Of a DNA stretch of 64,000 bases, positions 1 through 10,493 are shown piece by piece. This DNA is from Mailhella massiliensis (GTDB lineage: Bacteria > Desulfobacterota > Desulfovibrionia > Desulfovibrionales > Desulfovibrionaceae). The translations under genes and the position numbers were made by a program. The DNA lies in the NCBI RefSeq assembly GCF_900155525.1, contig NZ_LT706952.1, positions 1,190,624 through 1,254,623 on the forward strand. The letters are read 5' to 3'. The notes under the pieces are model-generated. The model did no database searches. It was not told where the DNA came from and saw only the letters and a list, made by a program, of their open reading frames with translations. Each line of letters opens with the position of its first letter. Position 1 is the stretch's first letter.

Positions 1-807
1 GGCGCGGAATGGGGCGCGAAGGGCGGCCGTACCATGGGCATCGTTTCCCGCGGCGGCAGCATTCTTTCCCGCTGGATGCTGCGCAACGACAAGGAAAACC
101 CCCTGCTCACCGAATTCGACCGGCTGCTCGAGATAGCCCTGCGCTATAACGTCACCCTCTCTCTCGGCGACGGCCTGCGTCCCGGAGCCAACAGCGACGC
201 CGGCGACGCCGCCCAGTGGATGGAAGTCATCATGCTCGGCCAGCTCGCCAAACGCGGCCTGGAAAAGGGCGTGCAGTGCATGATCGAAGGTCCCGGCCAT
301 GTGAGCCTGAACGAAGTGGAAGCCCAGATCGTGAGCATCAAGAGACTGACGAACGGCGCTCCCCTCTATGTGCTCGGACCGCTGGTTACGGATGTCACGC
401 CCGGCTACGACCACATTTCCGGCGCCATCGGCGGCGCGCTTGCCGTGCGCGCGGGCGTGGATTTTCTCTGCTACCTCACCCCTGCCGAGCACCTCACTCT
501 GCCCGACGAAGATGATGTGAAGCAGGGCGTCATGGCCTCCCGCGTAGCGGCGCAGGCCGGTGAAAACGCCCTGGGCACGCCCCGGGCCAGGGCCAGGGAA
601 GCCCGCATGTCCAAGGCCCGCATGGAACTCGACTGGGATGCCATGCGTGAGATCGCCATCGACCCGGAACTTCTGGACAAGCGCCGCGAACCCCACAAGA
701 ACGAGGAAGCCTGCGCCATGTGCGGCAACTTCTGCGCCGTGCGCATGATGCGCGAGGGCAACCCCGCGGCCGTCGTTCCTTCCCACTGTCAGCATCACCG
801 CAAGTAA
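1..807 (+). CDS. thiC: Phosphomethylpyrimidine synthase ThiC, 3' part only
   Basis: This is the C-terminal part of ThiC, the radical SAM enzyme that rearranges aminoimidazole ribotide into hydroxymethylpyrimidine phosphate for thiamine synthesis. The frame is open from base 1, so the gene begins before the window; the ATG at 34 lies inside a conserved stretch (GRTMGIVSRGGS) and is not the start. Family signatures visible are ENPLLTEFDRLLEIA, TLSLGDGLRPG, MIEGPGHV and GPLVTDVTPGYDHI. The 3' end carries the CAMCGNFC cluster that binds the 4Fe-4S centre in this family. A strong hairpin follows the stop codon. Any TPP riboswitch would be upstream and out of view. Identity is very secure. Confidence 0.97.
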   Translation, partial: GAEWGAKGGRTMGIVSRGGSILSRWMLRNDKENPLLTEFDRLLEIALRYNVTLSLGDGLRPGANSDAGDAAQWMEVIMLGQLAKRGLEKGVQCMIEGPGHVSLNEVEAQIVSIKRLTNGAPLYVLGPLVTDVTPGYDHISGAIGGALAVRAGVDFLCYLTPAEHLTLPDEDDVKQGVMASRVAAQAGENALGTPRARAREARMSKARMELDWDAMREIAIDPELLDKRREPHKNEEACAMCGNFCAVRMMREGNPAAVVPSHCQHHRK

Positions 808-820
808 AGAAACGCATCCC

Positions 821-848
821 AGGCGCGGCCTCCGGGCCGCGCCTTTTC
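821..848 (+). terminator. Rho-independent terminator after thiC
   Basis: A ten-pair GC stem (AGGCGCGGCC with GGCCGCGCCT) and a small loop are followed by a short T run, 14 bases after the thiC stop. A second hairpin (AAAGGCCGC with GCGGCCTTT, 852-879) follows directly, in the leader of the next gene. Confidence 0.8.
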
Positions 849-897
849 CGAAAAGGCCGCGTCACCCGATGCGGCCTTTGTGCCGGAAGGAAAGACC

Positions 898-1530
898 ATG
901 TGCAAGAAAACGGCCGTCATACTGATGCTCATGCTGATGATGCCCCTTTTCAGCGCGGAGACTCATGCCGGAGAAAAAGGCGGAAAAGTGCTGAACGCCC
1001 GCCAGACCTTTGCCCTCATCCCCACGGAAATCTTCGACAATACGCGCTTTCCCATGGATGAGGAGGAAAAGGAACTGCTCGCGGCGGAGGGCATCAGTCC
1101 GCAGTGGATCATGACGGAAAGCGGAAGGGACGTTCTGCGCCTCGAGTCTGCGGACGGGCTTTCCCGGGTATGCCTTCGCCTGTTCCGTTCGGAAAAGGGA
1201 GCAGTGGCGGCCTTCCGCACCGAAGACGATGCCGGAGAATGCATTTCCGAGCTGTGGTACATAAGCAGCGGCGGCCACGCCGCGCCGCTTCCGCTGCCGC
1301 CGGAACCGCCGAGCGCCGATTTTTTCCGGCCCGGACGGGATCTTCCGGGCCGCCTTTCGGCAAGCTGCACCTTCTGCGTCTTCGGCATGGGGCTGGAAGC
1401 TCTGCCATCCTTCACCTCCGACGGCATTCCCTGCGACCTGAAGACGGACAACGCCGTCTACTACCTCTGGAACGGAAAGAACTTCATAAAAAAAATAAAA
1501 AGCGTTGCCGAAGAGGCGCGGGACCGGTAA
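898..1530 (+). CDS. Exported protein of unknown function
   Basis: I do not recognise this 210-residue protein. It starts with a clear Sec signal peptide (Lys-Lys, then a hydrophobic core rich in Met and Leu, and an AETHAG cleavage region near residue 24), so it should be periplasmic or surface exposed. The mature part is mixed charged with no membrane segment and holds several cysteines, including a CTFC pair near residue 160. A proline-rich stretch lies near residue 140. The ATG at 898 is preferred over a GTG at 880 because GGAAGGAAAG lies just before it and the signal peptide begins there. It appears to be a single-gene unit between terminators. No catalytic motif is visible. Confidence 0.75.
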   Translation: MCKKTAVILMLMLMMPLFSAETHAGEKGGKVLNARQTFALIPTEIFDNTRFPMDEEEKELLAAEGISPQWIMTESGRDVLRLESADGLSRVCLRLFRSEKGAVAAFRTEDDAGECISELWYISSGGHAAPLPLPPEPPSADFFRPGRDLPGRLSASCTFCVFGMGLEALPSFTSDGIPCDLKTDNAVYYLWNGKNFIKKIKSVAEEARDR

Positions 1531-1550
1531 CGCCCGCCCCCGGCAAGACG

Positions 1551-1578
1551 AAAAAAGGCGGCCTGAGCCGCCTTTTTC
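1551..1578. terminator. Bidirectional terminator between the exported protein gene and argB
   Basis: A symmetric hairpin (AAAAAAGGCGGC, CTGA loop, GCCGCCTTTTT) lies between two convergent genes. The A run before and T run after the stem allow it to end transcription from both sides. Confidence 0.85.
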
Positions 1579-1603
1579 CTCTATAGCGGGAAGAGCCCCG
1601 CAG

Positions 1604-2506
1604 CTACTTCACGATTTCCGTACCCACGCCCTGGTCGGTGAGAAGCTCCAGAAGGAGGCAGTTCTCCACGCGGCCGTCCACGATGGTCACCTTGTCCACG
1701 CCCTGGCGTATGGCGTTCATGCAGCAGTTGATCTTGGGAATCATGCCGCCGGTAAGGGTGCCGTCGGCAAGCAGACGCCCGGCGTCGGCGGAGTCGATGT
1801 GTTCGATGAGGTTGCCCTGCTTGTCCAGAATGCCCGCCACGTCGGTGAGCATGAGCAGGCGACGGGCCTTGAGCGCGCCGGCCACGGCGCCGGCCACGGA
1901 GTCGGCGTTGATGTTGTAGGTATTGCCGTCCTCATCCACGCCCACGGGGGCGATGACGGGCACGAAATCGTCGTTGATGAGCGAGCGCAGAAGCTGCACG
2001 TTCACCCCCGTGACCTCGCCCACATTGCCGAGGTCGATGATTTCCGGCGGCTGCTGTTCGCCGTGGCTGATGGTCATGGCGAGCTTGCGGGCTTCAAGCA
2101 GCATACCGTCCTTGCCGGAAAGCCCCACGGCGCGGGCCCCGGTCTTGTTGATGAGATTCACCACGCTCTTGTTCACCGAACCCACCAGCACCATTTCCAC
2201 CACATCCATGGTGGCCTTGTCGGTGACGCGGTGCCCCTGACGGAATTCCGACTTGATTTCCAGCTTGCCCAGCATTTCGTTGATCTGCGGGCCGCCGCCG
2301 TGCACCACCACGGGGTGTATGCCCACGAGCTTGAGCAGGCTGATGTTGCGGGCGAAGGAGAGCTTGAGGCTTTCCTCGGTCATGGCGTGGCCGCCGTACT
2401 TCACTACCACGGTTTTCCCATGATATTCGCGCAGATAGGGCAGGCTCTCGATAAGCACCCGCGACTGCAGGCGGGCCTGTTCCACAGGATCGGCTGACAT
2501 GGCCAT
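1604..2506 (-). CDS. argB: Acetylglutamate kinase ArgB
   Basis: ArgB phosphorylates N-acetylglutamate in the second step of arginine synthesis; it is a cytoplasmic amino-acid kinase. The 300-residue length is normal for the family. Diagnostic segments are [10 protein letters not shown] near residue 35 (phosphate-binding Lys and Gly loop), VVHGGGPQI near residue 68, and the C-terminal LTGGMIPK region that closes over ATP. The start ([11 protein letters not shown]) gives the usual short N-terminal helix. The gene stands alone on the minus strand, divergent from yajC, with no other arginine gene in view. Feedback inhibition by arginine is common in the family but cannot be judged here. Confidence 0.97.
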   Translation of the reverse strand: MAMSADPVEQARLQSRVLIESLPYLREYHGKTVVVKYGGHAMTEESLKLSFARNISLLKLVGIHPVVVHGGGPQINEMLGKLEIKSEFRQGHRVTDKATMDVVEMVLVGSVNKSVVNLINKTGARAVGLSGKDGMLLEARKLAMTISHGEQQPPEIIDLGNVGEVTGVNVQLLRSLINDDFVPVIAPVGVDEDGNTYNINADSVAGAVAGALKARRLLMLTDVAGILDKQGNLIEHIDSADAGRLLADGTLTGGMIPKINCCMNAIRQGVDKVTIVDGRVENCLLLELLTDQGVGTEIVK

Positions 2507-2729
2507 ATATGCTCCTTTGCCGGGAAGGCCCGGCCTTCATGGTTACAGCGGCCATAGTTCCCGCAATCCGGGCGAATGTCCAGCCCCTTTCCGGGAAGGC
2601 CGAAAGCCAAAAAGAATGGCCGTCTCCCCGCCTGCGGGCGCTTAAACCATTGCGTAAAAAGGCGCAACAGGTTAAGAAGGTGGGGTCAATGACGCGGACA
2701 CTTTCCGCAAAATCAACTCTGGAGAATTT

Positions 2730-3095
2730 ATGTTCACTTCCATTGCCTACGCCGCCGGCAACGCGGGCGGCGCCGCCGCTCAGAGCGGCCCCATGGGCGC
2801 CTTCGCCTCTCTGGTTCCTCTTCTGCTCATGTTCGCCGTGTTCTACTTCCTGCTGATCCGTCCCCAGCAGAAGCGCAACAAGGAACACAAGGCCATGATC
2901 GAATCCCTGGGCAAGGGTTCCTACGTCATCACCTCCGGCGGTCTGCTCGGCCGCATCGTGGACCTGGAAGGCGACATCCTCGTGATCGACCTCGGTGAAA
3001 CCAAGGTCCGTATGCCGCGCGGTTTCGTGAGCGGCACCTATGACCCCAAGGCCATCAACAAGACGGCCGAAGCCGCTCCTGCCGAAAGCAAGTAA
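2730..3095 (+). CDS. yajC: Preprotein translocase accessory subunit YajC
   Basis: YajC is a small inner-membrane protein that associates with SecDF and the SecYEG channel. This 121-residue copy has a short N-terminal tail, one membrane segment around residues 30-50 (LVPLLLMFAVFYFLLI), and the hallmark RPQQKR motif right after it. A soluble domain with the SLGKGSYVITSGGLLGRI segment follows. GGAG sits upstream of the ATG. The gene order yajC-secD-secF is the classic arrangement and supports the call. Confidence 0.97.
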   Translation: MFTSIAYAAGNAGGAAAQSGPMGAFASLVPLLLMFAVFYFLLIRPQQKRNKEHKAMIESLGKGSYVITSGGLLGRIVDLEGDILVIDLGETKVRMPRGFVSGTYDPKAINKTAEAAPAESK

Positions 3096-3122
3096 GGTTT
3101 CGGAACTCCGCATTTTCCGCTT

Positions 3123-3157
3123 CCACGCCTCCTTCATGCAGGGAGGCGTGGGGCTTT
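3123..3157 (+). terminator. Hairpin between yajC and secD, possible attenuator
   Basis: A ten-pair stem (CCACGCCTCC with GGGAGGCGTGG) lies 28 bases after the yajC stop, with only a weak T stretch after it. It could reduce readthrough or stabilise the yajC message rather than fully separate yajC from secDF. Confidence 0.5.
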
Positions 3158-3212
3158 GTATTATGTTCGGCCATAAGGTCTGATTCTATTATTGTTTTTC
3201 AAGGATACCCCC

Positions 3213-4793
3213 ATGAAAGCTCTGCGTTTGCGCCTGGCCGTCTCCTTCATCGTGCTTATTGTGGTGCTCGCGTACGCCCTGCCCAATATTCCCTTCATCG
3301 GCAATTCCGCCTTGGGCACGTTCATGCAGGACCGCATCAGTCTCGGTCTGGACCTCAAGGGCGGCATGAACCTCACCCTGGGCGTGGATGTGGAAAAGGC
3401 CATACAGAATACGCTGACGGTCACCGGTCAGGACATCAGCGACCGCGCCAAGCAGGAAAAGATCACCGTCATGAAGCCCCGTCTCAATTCCGGCGGGCTG
3501 CTTGAAGTGACGCTTCCCCGCGCCGACCAGGCCTCCTCCTTCGACGCCATGATCGGCAAATGGTTCCCCAGCCTGCATCAGGTCAGCTCCGACGAGACCG
3601 CCTCCGGCCGCGTCTACGTCTTCGAACTTTCCGCCGAAGCCCGCAAGCAGACGGAAGACATGACCATGGAACAGGTGGTGCGCACCATCCGCAACCGTAT
3701 CGACCAGTTCGGCGTGGCCGAACCCGATATCCGCAAGCAGTCGGACAACCAGGTGCAGGTGCAGCTTCCCGGCATGACCGACGCCGAGCGCGCCATCCAG
3801 ATCATCGGCCAGACCGCGCATCTGGAATTCCACATCGTGCGCGACGACGTGGATCCCTCCGCCATCATGCTGCCCCCGGGCACGGCGCGCTATCCGCTCA
3901 TCATCAAGGGCCCGAACGGCACGCAGAGCGAAAGCACCATTCTGCTGGACACGCAGGCCCTCATGGGCGGCGAGGACATCACCAACGCCCGCCCCGCCTT
4001 CAACGAATTCGGCCAGGCCTATGTGGCCCTGGAATTCAACAACCGCGGCGCGAACAACTTTGAGCGCATCACCGGCGAAAACATCAAAAAGCGCATGGCC
4101 ATCGTGCTGGACGGCAAGGTCTATTCCGCCCCCGTCATTCAGGACCGCATCGCCGGCGGCAAGGCCTCCATCACCGGCAACTTCACCACCGAAGAAGCGC
4201 AGGACCTCGCCATCGTGCTGCGCGCCGGTTCCCTGCCCACCCCTGTTTCCGTGCTGGAAGAACGTACGGTCGGGCCTTCTCTGGGCAAGGAATCCATCAA
4301 CAGCGGCATCAAGGCCTCTCTTGTGGGCGCGGCCGCCGTGGTGCTCGTCATGCCCCTGTACTACGGGCTTTCCGGGCTCATCGCCGACCTCATGCTCTGC
4401 TTCACCATCACCATTCTTCTCGCCGGCATGACGTTCTTCGGCGCCACGCTCACCCTGCCCGGCATCGCGGGCATCGTGCTCACCATAGGCATGTCGGTGG
4501 ACGCCAACGTGCTTATCTTCGAACGCATCAGGGAAGAAATCAAAAACGGCATGTCCGCCATGGAAGCCGTCAAAGCGGGCTTCAGCAGAGCCAGTATCTC
4601 CATCATCGACTCGAACCTGACGACGCTCATCACGGCCGCCATCCTGTACCAGTTCGGCACGGGTCCCGTGCGCGGCTTCGCCGTCACGCTGTCGCTGGGT
4701 ATTCTGGCATCCATGTTCACGGCCGTCTTCGTTTCGCGCGCCATCTTCGAATCATGGGTATCCCGCTCCGCCAGTCAGAAAATCAGCATCTAG
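3213..4793 (+). CDS. secD: Protein translocase subunit SecD
   Basis: SecD is a membrane protein that uses the proton motive force to pull exported proteins out of the Sec channel. The 526-residue protein has an N-terminal membrane helix (residues 3-25), a large periplasmic domain that starts with the conserved ISLGLDLKGGMNL motif, and a C-terminal block of five membrane helices. The typical TIGMSVDANVLIFERIREE signature lies near residue 430. The ATG at 3213, with AAGGAT just upstream, is preferred to the TTG at 3192. It is followed by secF after 67 bases. Confidence 0.97.
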   Translation: MKALRLRLAVSFIVLIVVLAYALPNIPFIGNSALGTFMQDRISLGLDLKGGMNLTLGVDVEKAIQNTLTVTGQDISDRAKQEKITVMKPRLNSGGLLEVTLPRADQASSFDAMIGKWFPSLHQVSSDETASGRVYVFELSAEARKQTEDMTMEQVVRTIRNRIDQFGVAEPDIRKQSDNQVQVQLPGMTDAERAIQIIGQTAHLEFHIVRDDVDPSAIMLPPGTARYPLIIKGPNGTQSESTILLDTQALMGGEDITNARPAFNEFGQAYVALEFNNRGANNFERITGENIKKRMAIVLDGKVYSAPVIQDRIAGGKASITGNFTTEEAQDLAIVLRAGSLPTPVSVLEERTVGPSLGKESINSGIKASLVGAAAVVLVMPLYYGLSGLIADLMLCFTITILLAGMTFFGATLTLPGIAGIVLTIGMSVDANVLIFERIREEIKNGMSAMEAVKAGFSRASISIIDSNLTTLITAAILYQFGTGPVRGFAVTLSLGILASMFTAVFVSRAIFESWVSRSASQKISI

Positions 4794-4860
4794 GGCAAAC
4801 GTCTGCCGCGGGCGCGCCCGCGCCTCAACGACAAACGCTCCAGAATAAGAGGGCCTCTTC

Positions 4861-5976
4861 ATGGCATTCGCAATTCTTTCCCGTCAGACCAACATCGACT
4901 TTGTGGGCTTCCGCCGCATAGCCTTCAGCATTTCCGGCTTCTTCATCATCCTCGGCCTCTTCGCCATCATCTGGAACGGCGGCCTGCGCTACGGCGTGGA
5001 CTTCGCCGGCGGCGTCATGGTGCAGATAGAGTTCGCCCAGCCCATTCCCGACGAACAGGTGAAAACCGCTCTCAAGGATGTGGATCTGCCCGGGCTCACC
5101 GTACAGCAGGTGGATACCGAAAACCGCGACTACCTGCTGCGCTTCTCCATGCCTGCGGCGGAAAATCAGGATCTGCGCGAACAGGTTTCCTCCGCACTCA
5201 GCGCCAGCATTCCCGACAACCCCTCCAGCATTCAGCGCCTGGAATCCGTCGGCCCCAAGGTGGGCAACGACCTGCGCAACATGGCCATCGAAGCCCTGTT
5301 CTACGCCGTTCTGCTCATCACCGTCTACATCTCCGGCCGCTTCGAATACAGCTGGTTCATGGCCGGCGCCATGGCCCTCGTGCTCTGGGGCGCGGTGTAC
5401 GGGGCTTCCTATCTCGACTTCAACCGGCTCTGGGGCGTGGCCATAGGCATGGTCATCACCATCATCAGCTGCTGGAAGCTCAAGCTCAACTTCGCCCTCG
5501 GCGCCATCCTCGCGCTCATCCACGACATCATCGTCACGCTGGGCCTGCTCACCCTCATGGGCGTGGAAATCGACCTCAACGTCATCGCCGCCCTGCTCAC
5601 CCTGGTGGGCTACTCCATCAACGACACCATCGTCGTGTACGACCGCATCCGTGAAAACCTGCGCGCCGTGCCTGCCGACGCCCATCCCAAACCCACCATG
5701 GGCACCATCATCAACAAGTCCGTGAACCAGACGCTCTCGCGTACCATCATGACCTCCGCCACCACGCTCGTGGCCAGCTTCTCGCTGTACCTGCTCGGCG
5801 GCAACGTCATTCACGACTTCGCCCTCACCATCACCCTGGGCATCATTTTCGGTACCTTCTCCTCCATCTTCGTGGCTTCCCCCATCCTCATCGCCTTCGG
5901 CGACGTGGATCTCTACCACGCCAAGACCAACCAGAAGAACGACTACGAACGCCCCGGCGAACACGGCATCGTGTAG
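4861..5976 (+). CDS. secF: Protein translocase subunit SecF
   Basis: SecF pairs with SecD to form the SecDF motor of the general secretion pathway. The 371-residue protein has a first membrane helix (residues 17-37), the RYGVDFAGGVMVQI motif that mirrors the SecD motif, a short periplasmic domain, and five C-terminal helices. The signature VGYSINDTIVVYDRIREN lies near residue 250. Length and topology are usual for a separate SecF. A strong terminator follows, so yajC-secD-secF appears to be a complete unit. Confidence 0.97.
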   Translation: MAFAILSRQTNIDFVGFRRIAFSISGFFIILGLFAIIWNGGLRYGVDFAGGVMVQIEFAQPIPDEQVKTALKDVDLPGLTVQQVDTENRDYLLRFSMPAAENQDLREQVSSALSASIPDNPSSIQRLESVGPKVGNDLRNMAIEALFYAVLLITVYISGRFEYSWFMAGAMALVLWGAVYGASYLDFNRLWGVAIGMVITIISCWKLKLNFALGAILALIHDIIVTLGLLTLMGVEIDLNVIAALLTLVGYSINDTIVVYDRIRENLRAVPADAHPKPTMGTIINKSVNQTLSRTIMTSATTLVASFSLYLLGGNVIHDFALTITLGIIFGTFSSIFVASPILIAFGDVDLYHAKTNQKNDYERPGEHGIV

Positions 5977-5996
5977 GTTCCGCAATCACTGCCTGA

Positions 5997-6035
5997 AAAG
6001 CCCCCGCTTCCGGGAAGGAAGCGGGGGCTTTTTTC
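5997..6035 (+). terminator. Rho-independent terminator after secF
   Basis: A perfect 12-pair stem (AGCCCCCGCTTCC with GGAAGCGGGGGCT) is followed by TTTTTT, 20 bases after the secF stop. Confidence 0.92.
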
Positions 6036-6275
6036 TGTCTCCGCCCGGAGGAAGAGAACATGCCTCCGGCAGACCGTCGTTCCCTCGCCTTTCTCCGGCC
6101 GCTTTCTCCCTCCAGATGCTTTCCCGCAAAAAGCCTTTTCTTATTATGCAGGAAACGACGCCGCCCGAAATCAGCCCCCAAAAAACGCCGGGCGTCACGC
6201 CCGCAGCCTGTTCCCTGCCCTCTCCTCCGGCACGGCCGCGCACCGTGTACAGCCCCGCCTTCCGGCATGAAACAG
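6036..6275. other. Intergenic stretch without a convincing gene
   Basis: About 240 bases lie between the secF terminator and the end of the ATP-grasp gene. The open frames here are GC-driven, lack ribosome binding sites and encode proline- and arginine-rich strings. I see no RNA gene or repeat. Confidence 0.5.
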
Positions 6276-6311
6276 GGATAAAGAAGCGGAACCCCCTTTC
6301 GGAAGTTCCGC
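6276..6311 (-). terminator. Likely terminator after the ATP-grasp gene
   Basis: Read on the minus strand, GCGGAAC and GTTCCGC form a stem with a 12-base loop, followed by a T-rich tail (TTCTTTAT). It lies 25 bases after the stop codon of the minus-strand gene. Confidence 0.55.
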
Positions 6312-6335
6312 AACACGCGCCCGGTCAGGAATATG

Positions 6336-8464
<2,129 letters not shown>

Positions 8465-8756
8465 AGGTGACCTTCAGTATCGTGAAAAAAGAAAACTTCC
8501 GTTTCGGGCAGATATCCTACCTTAGGCTTCCCCGTGCCGCAAGCGGATAAAATCTCTGGACATAGAACCATTCCGGCTTTAAGTAGGGAGGGAAGAAGAA
8601 GCTCAACATGCGTCCCGTATATGTCCCGCCCGGCCGAAACGACCTGCCCGCCTCCGCAGGCAGCCCGGGCCGTGTATGCCGAGGCGCTTTTTTCTACTGC
8701 CGGTCTCTGACGTTGTCATGGATAGAGAATCCCCAATCCTCAGGGAGTTGCTTCCT

Positions 8757-10367
8757 ATGTTTCACCGCATGATCATTTCCTTCTGTCTGCTGGCCGCCCT
8801 CTTTGCGGAACCCCTTCCCGCAGGCGCCTCGGAACCCTTCACCTTTGCCGACGTGCAGGCCAGGGCACAGGATCTTGCGGGCACGGCCTATGTACCTGCC
8901 ACCCCCGCGCCCGAGTTCCTTACCAAGCTGAACTACGACGAATGGAGCTCCATCCGCTACCTGCCGGAAAAGGCGCTCTGGGCCGAGGAGGGCCTGCCCT
9001 TCACCGTGCAGTTCTTCCATCCCGGCCTGTACTACGACATGCCCGTGCGTATGCATGTCGTCAACAGCGACGGCGTGGAGGACATTTCCTTCGACACCTC
9101 GCTCTTCCAGTACGGCAGTGAAGAGCTCTCCAAACAGGTGGCGCAAACGAAGAGCATGAACTTTGCGGGCCTGCGCCTGCATTATCCGCTCAACCGCGCC
9201 GACTACAAGGACGAGCTCGCCATCTTCCTCGGGGCCTCCTATTTCCGTGCGCTGGCCCAGGGCACCCGTTACGGCATCTATTCCCGCGGCCTTGCGCTCG
9301 ACACAGCCACGGCTCAGGGTGAGGAATTCCCGTACTTCAGAGAATTCTGGATCGTAAAACCCGAGGCTGATGCGGCAAGCATCACCATCTACGCCCTCAT
9401 GGACAGCCCGAGCATGGCCGGGGCCTACCGCTTCATCATCACGCCCGGCTCTCCCACCGTGATGGAGGTCAAGTGTGCGCTCTTCACCCGCAAGGACGCC
9501 AAGAACTTCCAGAAAATAGGGCTTGCCCCGCTCACCAGCATGTTCTTCTACGGAGAAGAGAAGAACGGCCGGCCCGGCGACTACCGCCCGGAAGTCCACA
9601 ATTCCGACGGCCTGCTCTATGTGAACGGCGACAAGCACTGGTTCTGGAGCCCCCTCGCCAATCCCAAGCGCCTCAGCGTGAACACCTTCCCGCTGTCCAA
9701 CCCCAGGGGCTTCGGTCTCATGCAGCGCGACTTCGACTTCAAGAGCTATCAGGACATCGACGCAAAATATGAACAGCGTCCCTCCCTGTGGGTGGAACCG
9801 GAAGGCGACTGGGGCCCCGGCACCCTGAACCTTGTGGAAATTCCCACCGACGACGAAATGCACGACAACATCGTGGCATTCTGGACGCCCGACAAGCCGC
9901 GCGACAAGAACAAGCCCGATCAGCCCGAAGCGGAACTGCGTTACCCCGACACGCAGATGTATTCCTGGAAGCTGTACTGGATGCCTCCGCAGAGCACGAG
10001 TCATGAACTCGGCCAGGTGACTTCCACCCGCATTTCCCGCAGCGGCGACACCATGACCTTCCATGTGGACTTCGCCGGCGGAGAACTGGCCACCCTGCCG
10101 GAAGATACGGGTCTTGCCAGCATCGTGGAAACGCCCGAGCCCATTCCGCTTCTGGAAAAGAAGCTCATCCGCAACGATGCAAGCAACGGCTGGAGACTGA
10201 CGTTCACCGTCCGTCTGCCCAAGGAGGAAGGCGTGATACAGAGCCTCATGGCCGCGCGCAAGGGCCCCGTCAATCTTCGTTTCCGCGCTCTGCTCAAGAA
10301 GGGGGAAAACCTCCCCGACCCCATTACCGAAACCTGGATATACGACTGGCAGCTCCAGCCCCAGTAG
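8757..10367 (+). CDS. opgG: Periplasmic glucan biosynthesis protein OpgG/MdoG family
   Basis: OpgG-type proteins act in the periplasm on the glucan backbone made by OpgH, producing osmoregulated periplasmic glucans. This 536-residue protein begins with a signal peptide (hydrophobic core residues 5-20, cleavage near AGAS). It then shows the MdoG features FTFADVQARAQDLA, LNYDEWSSIRYLPEKALW, FHPGLYY and AIFLGASYFRA. The ATG at 8757 is preferred because the signal peptide begins there and AGGGAG lies upstream. The homologous OpgD is similar, but adjacency to opgH favours OpgG. A short hairpin separates it from opgH. Confidence 0.93.
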   Translation: MFHRMIISFCLLAALFAEPLPAGASEPFTFADVQARAQDLAGTAYVPATPAPEFLTKLNYDEWSSIRYLPEKALWAEEGLPFTVQFFHPGLYYDMPVRMHVVNSDGVEDISFDTSLFQYGSEELSKQVAQTKSMNFAGLRLHYPLNRADYKDELAIFLGASYFRALAQGTRYGIYSRGLALDTATAQGEEFPYFREFWIVKPEADAASITIYALMDSPSMAGAYRFIITPGSPTVMEVKCALFTRKDAKNFQKIGLAPLTSMFFYGEEKNGRPGDYRPEVHNSDGLLYVNGDKHWFWSPLANPKRLSVNTFPLSNPRGFGLMQRDFDFKSYQDIDAKYEQRPSLWVEPEGDWGPGTLNLVEIPTDDEMHDNIVAFWTPDKPRDKNKPDQPEAELRYPDTQMYSWKLYWMPPQSTSHELGQVTSTRISRSGDTMTFHVDFAGGELATLPEDTGLASIVETPEPIPLLEKKLIRNDASNGWRLTFTVRLPKEEGVIQSLMAARKGPVNLRFRALLKKGENLPDPITETWIYDWQLQPQ

Positions 10368-10378
10368 CCTGACCGCAC

Positions 10379-10410
10379 AAGGCCTCCGGCGCAGCGCCGG
10401 GGCCTTTTCT
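10379..10410 (+). terminator. Terminator-like hairpin between opgG and opgH
   Basis: A GC-rich stem (AAGGCC-CCGGCG with CGCCGG-GGCCTT) is followed by a short T run, 11 bases after the opgG stop. It may tune opgH expression relative to opgG. Confidence 0.6.
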
Positions 10411-10493
10411 TCCGGGACATGCCAAAAGGCCGGAACAGGCCTTCTTCCGCCATTTCTCCCGGCGGCCCGCAACCTCCAGCCAAAGGTCTTCGT

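Noticed and set aside
2094-3137. A 347-codon minus-strand frame spanning the argB start and yajC
   Set aside because: It covers two well-supported genes in other frames and yields a low-complexity product.
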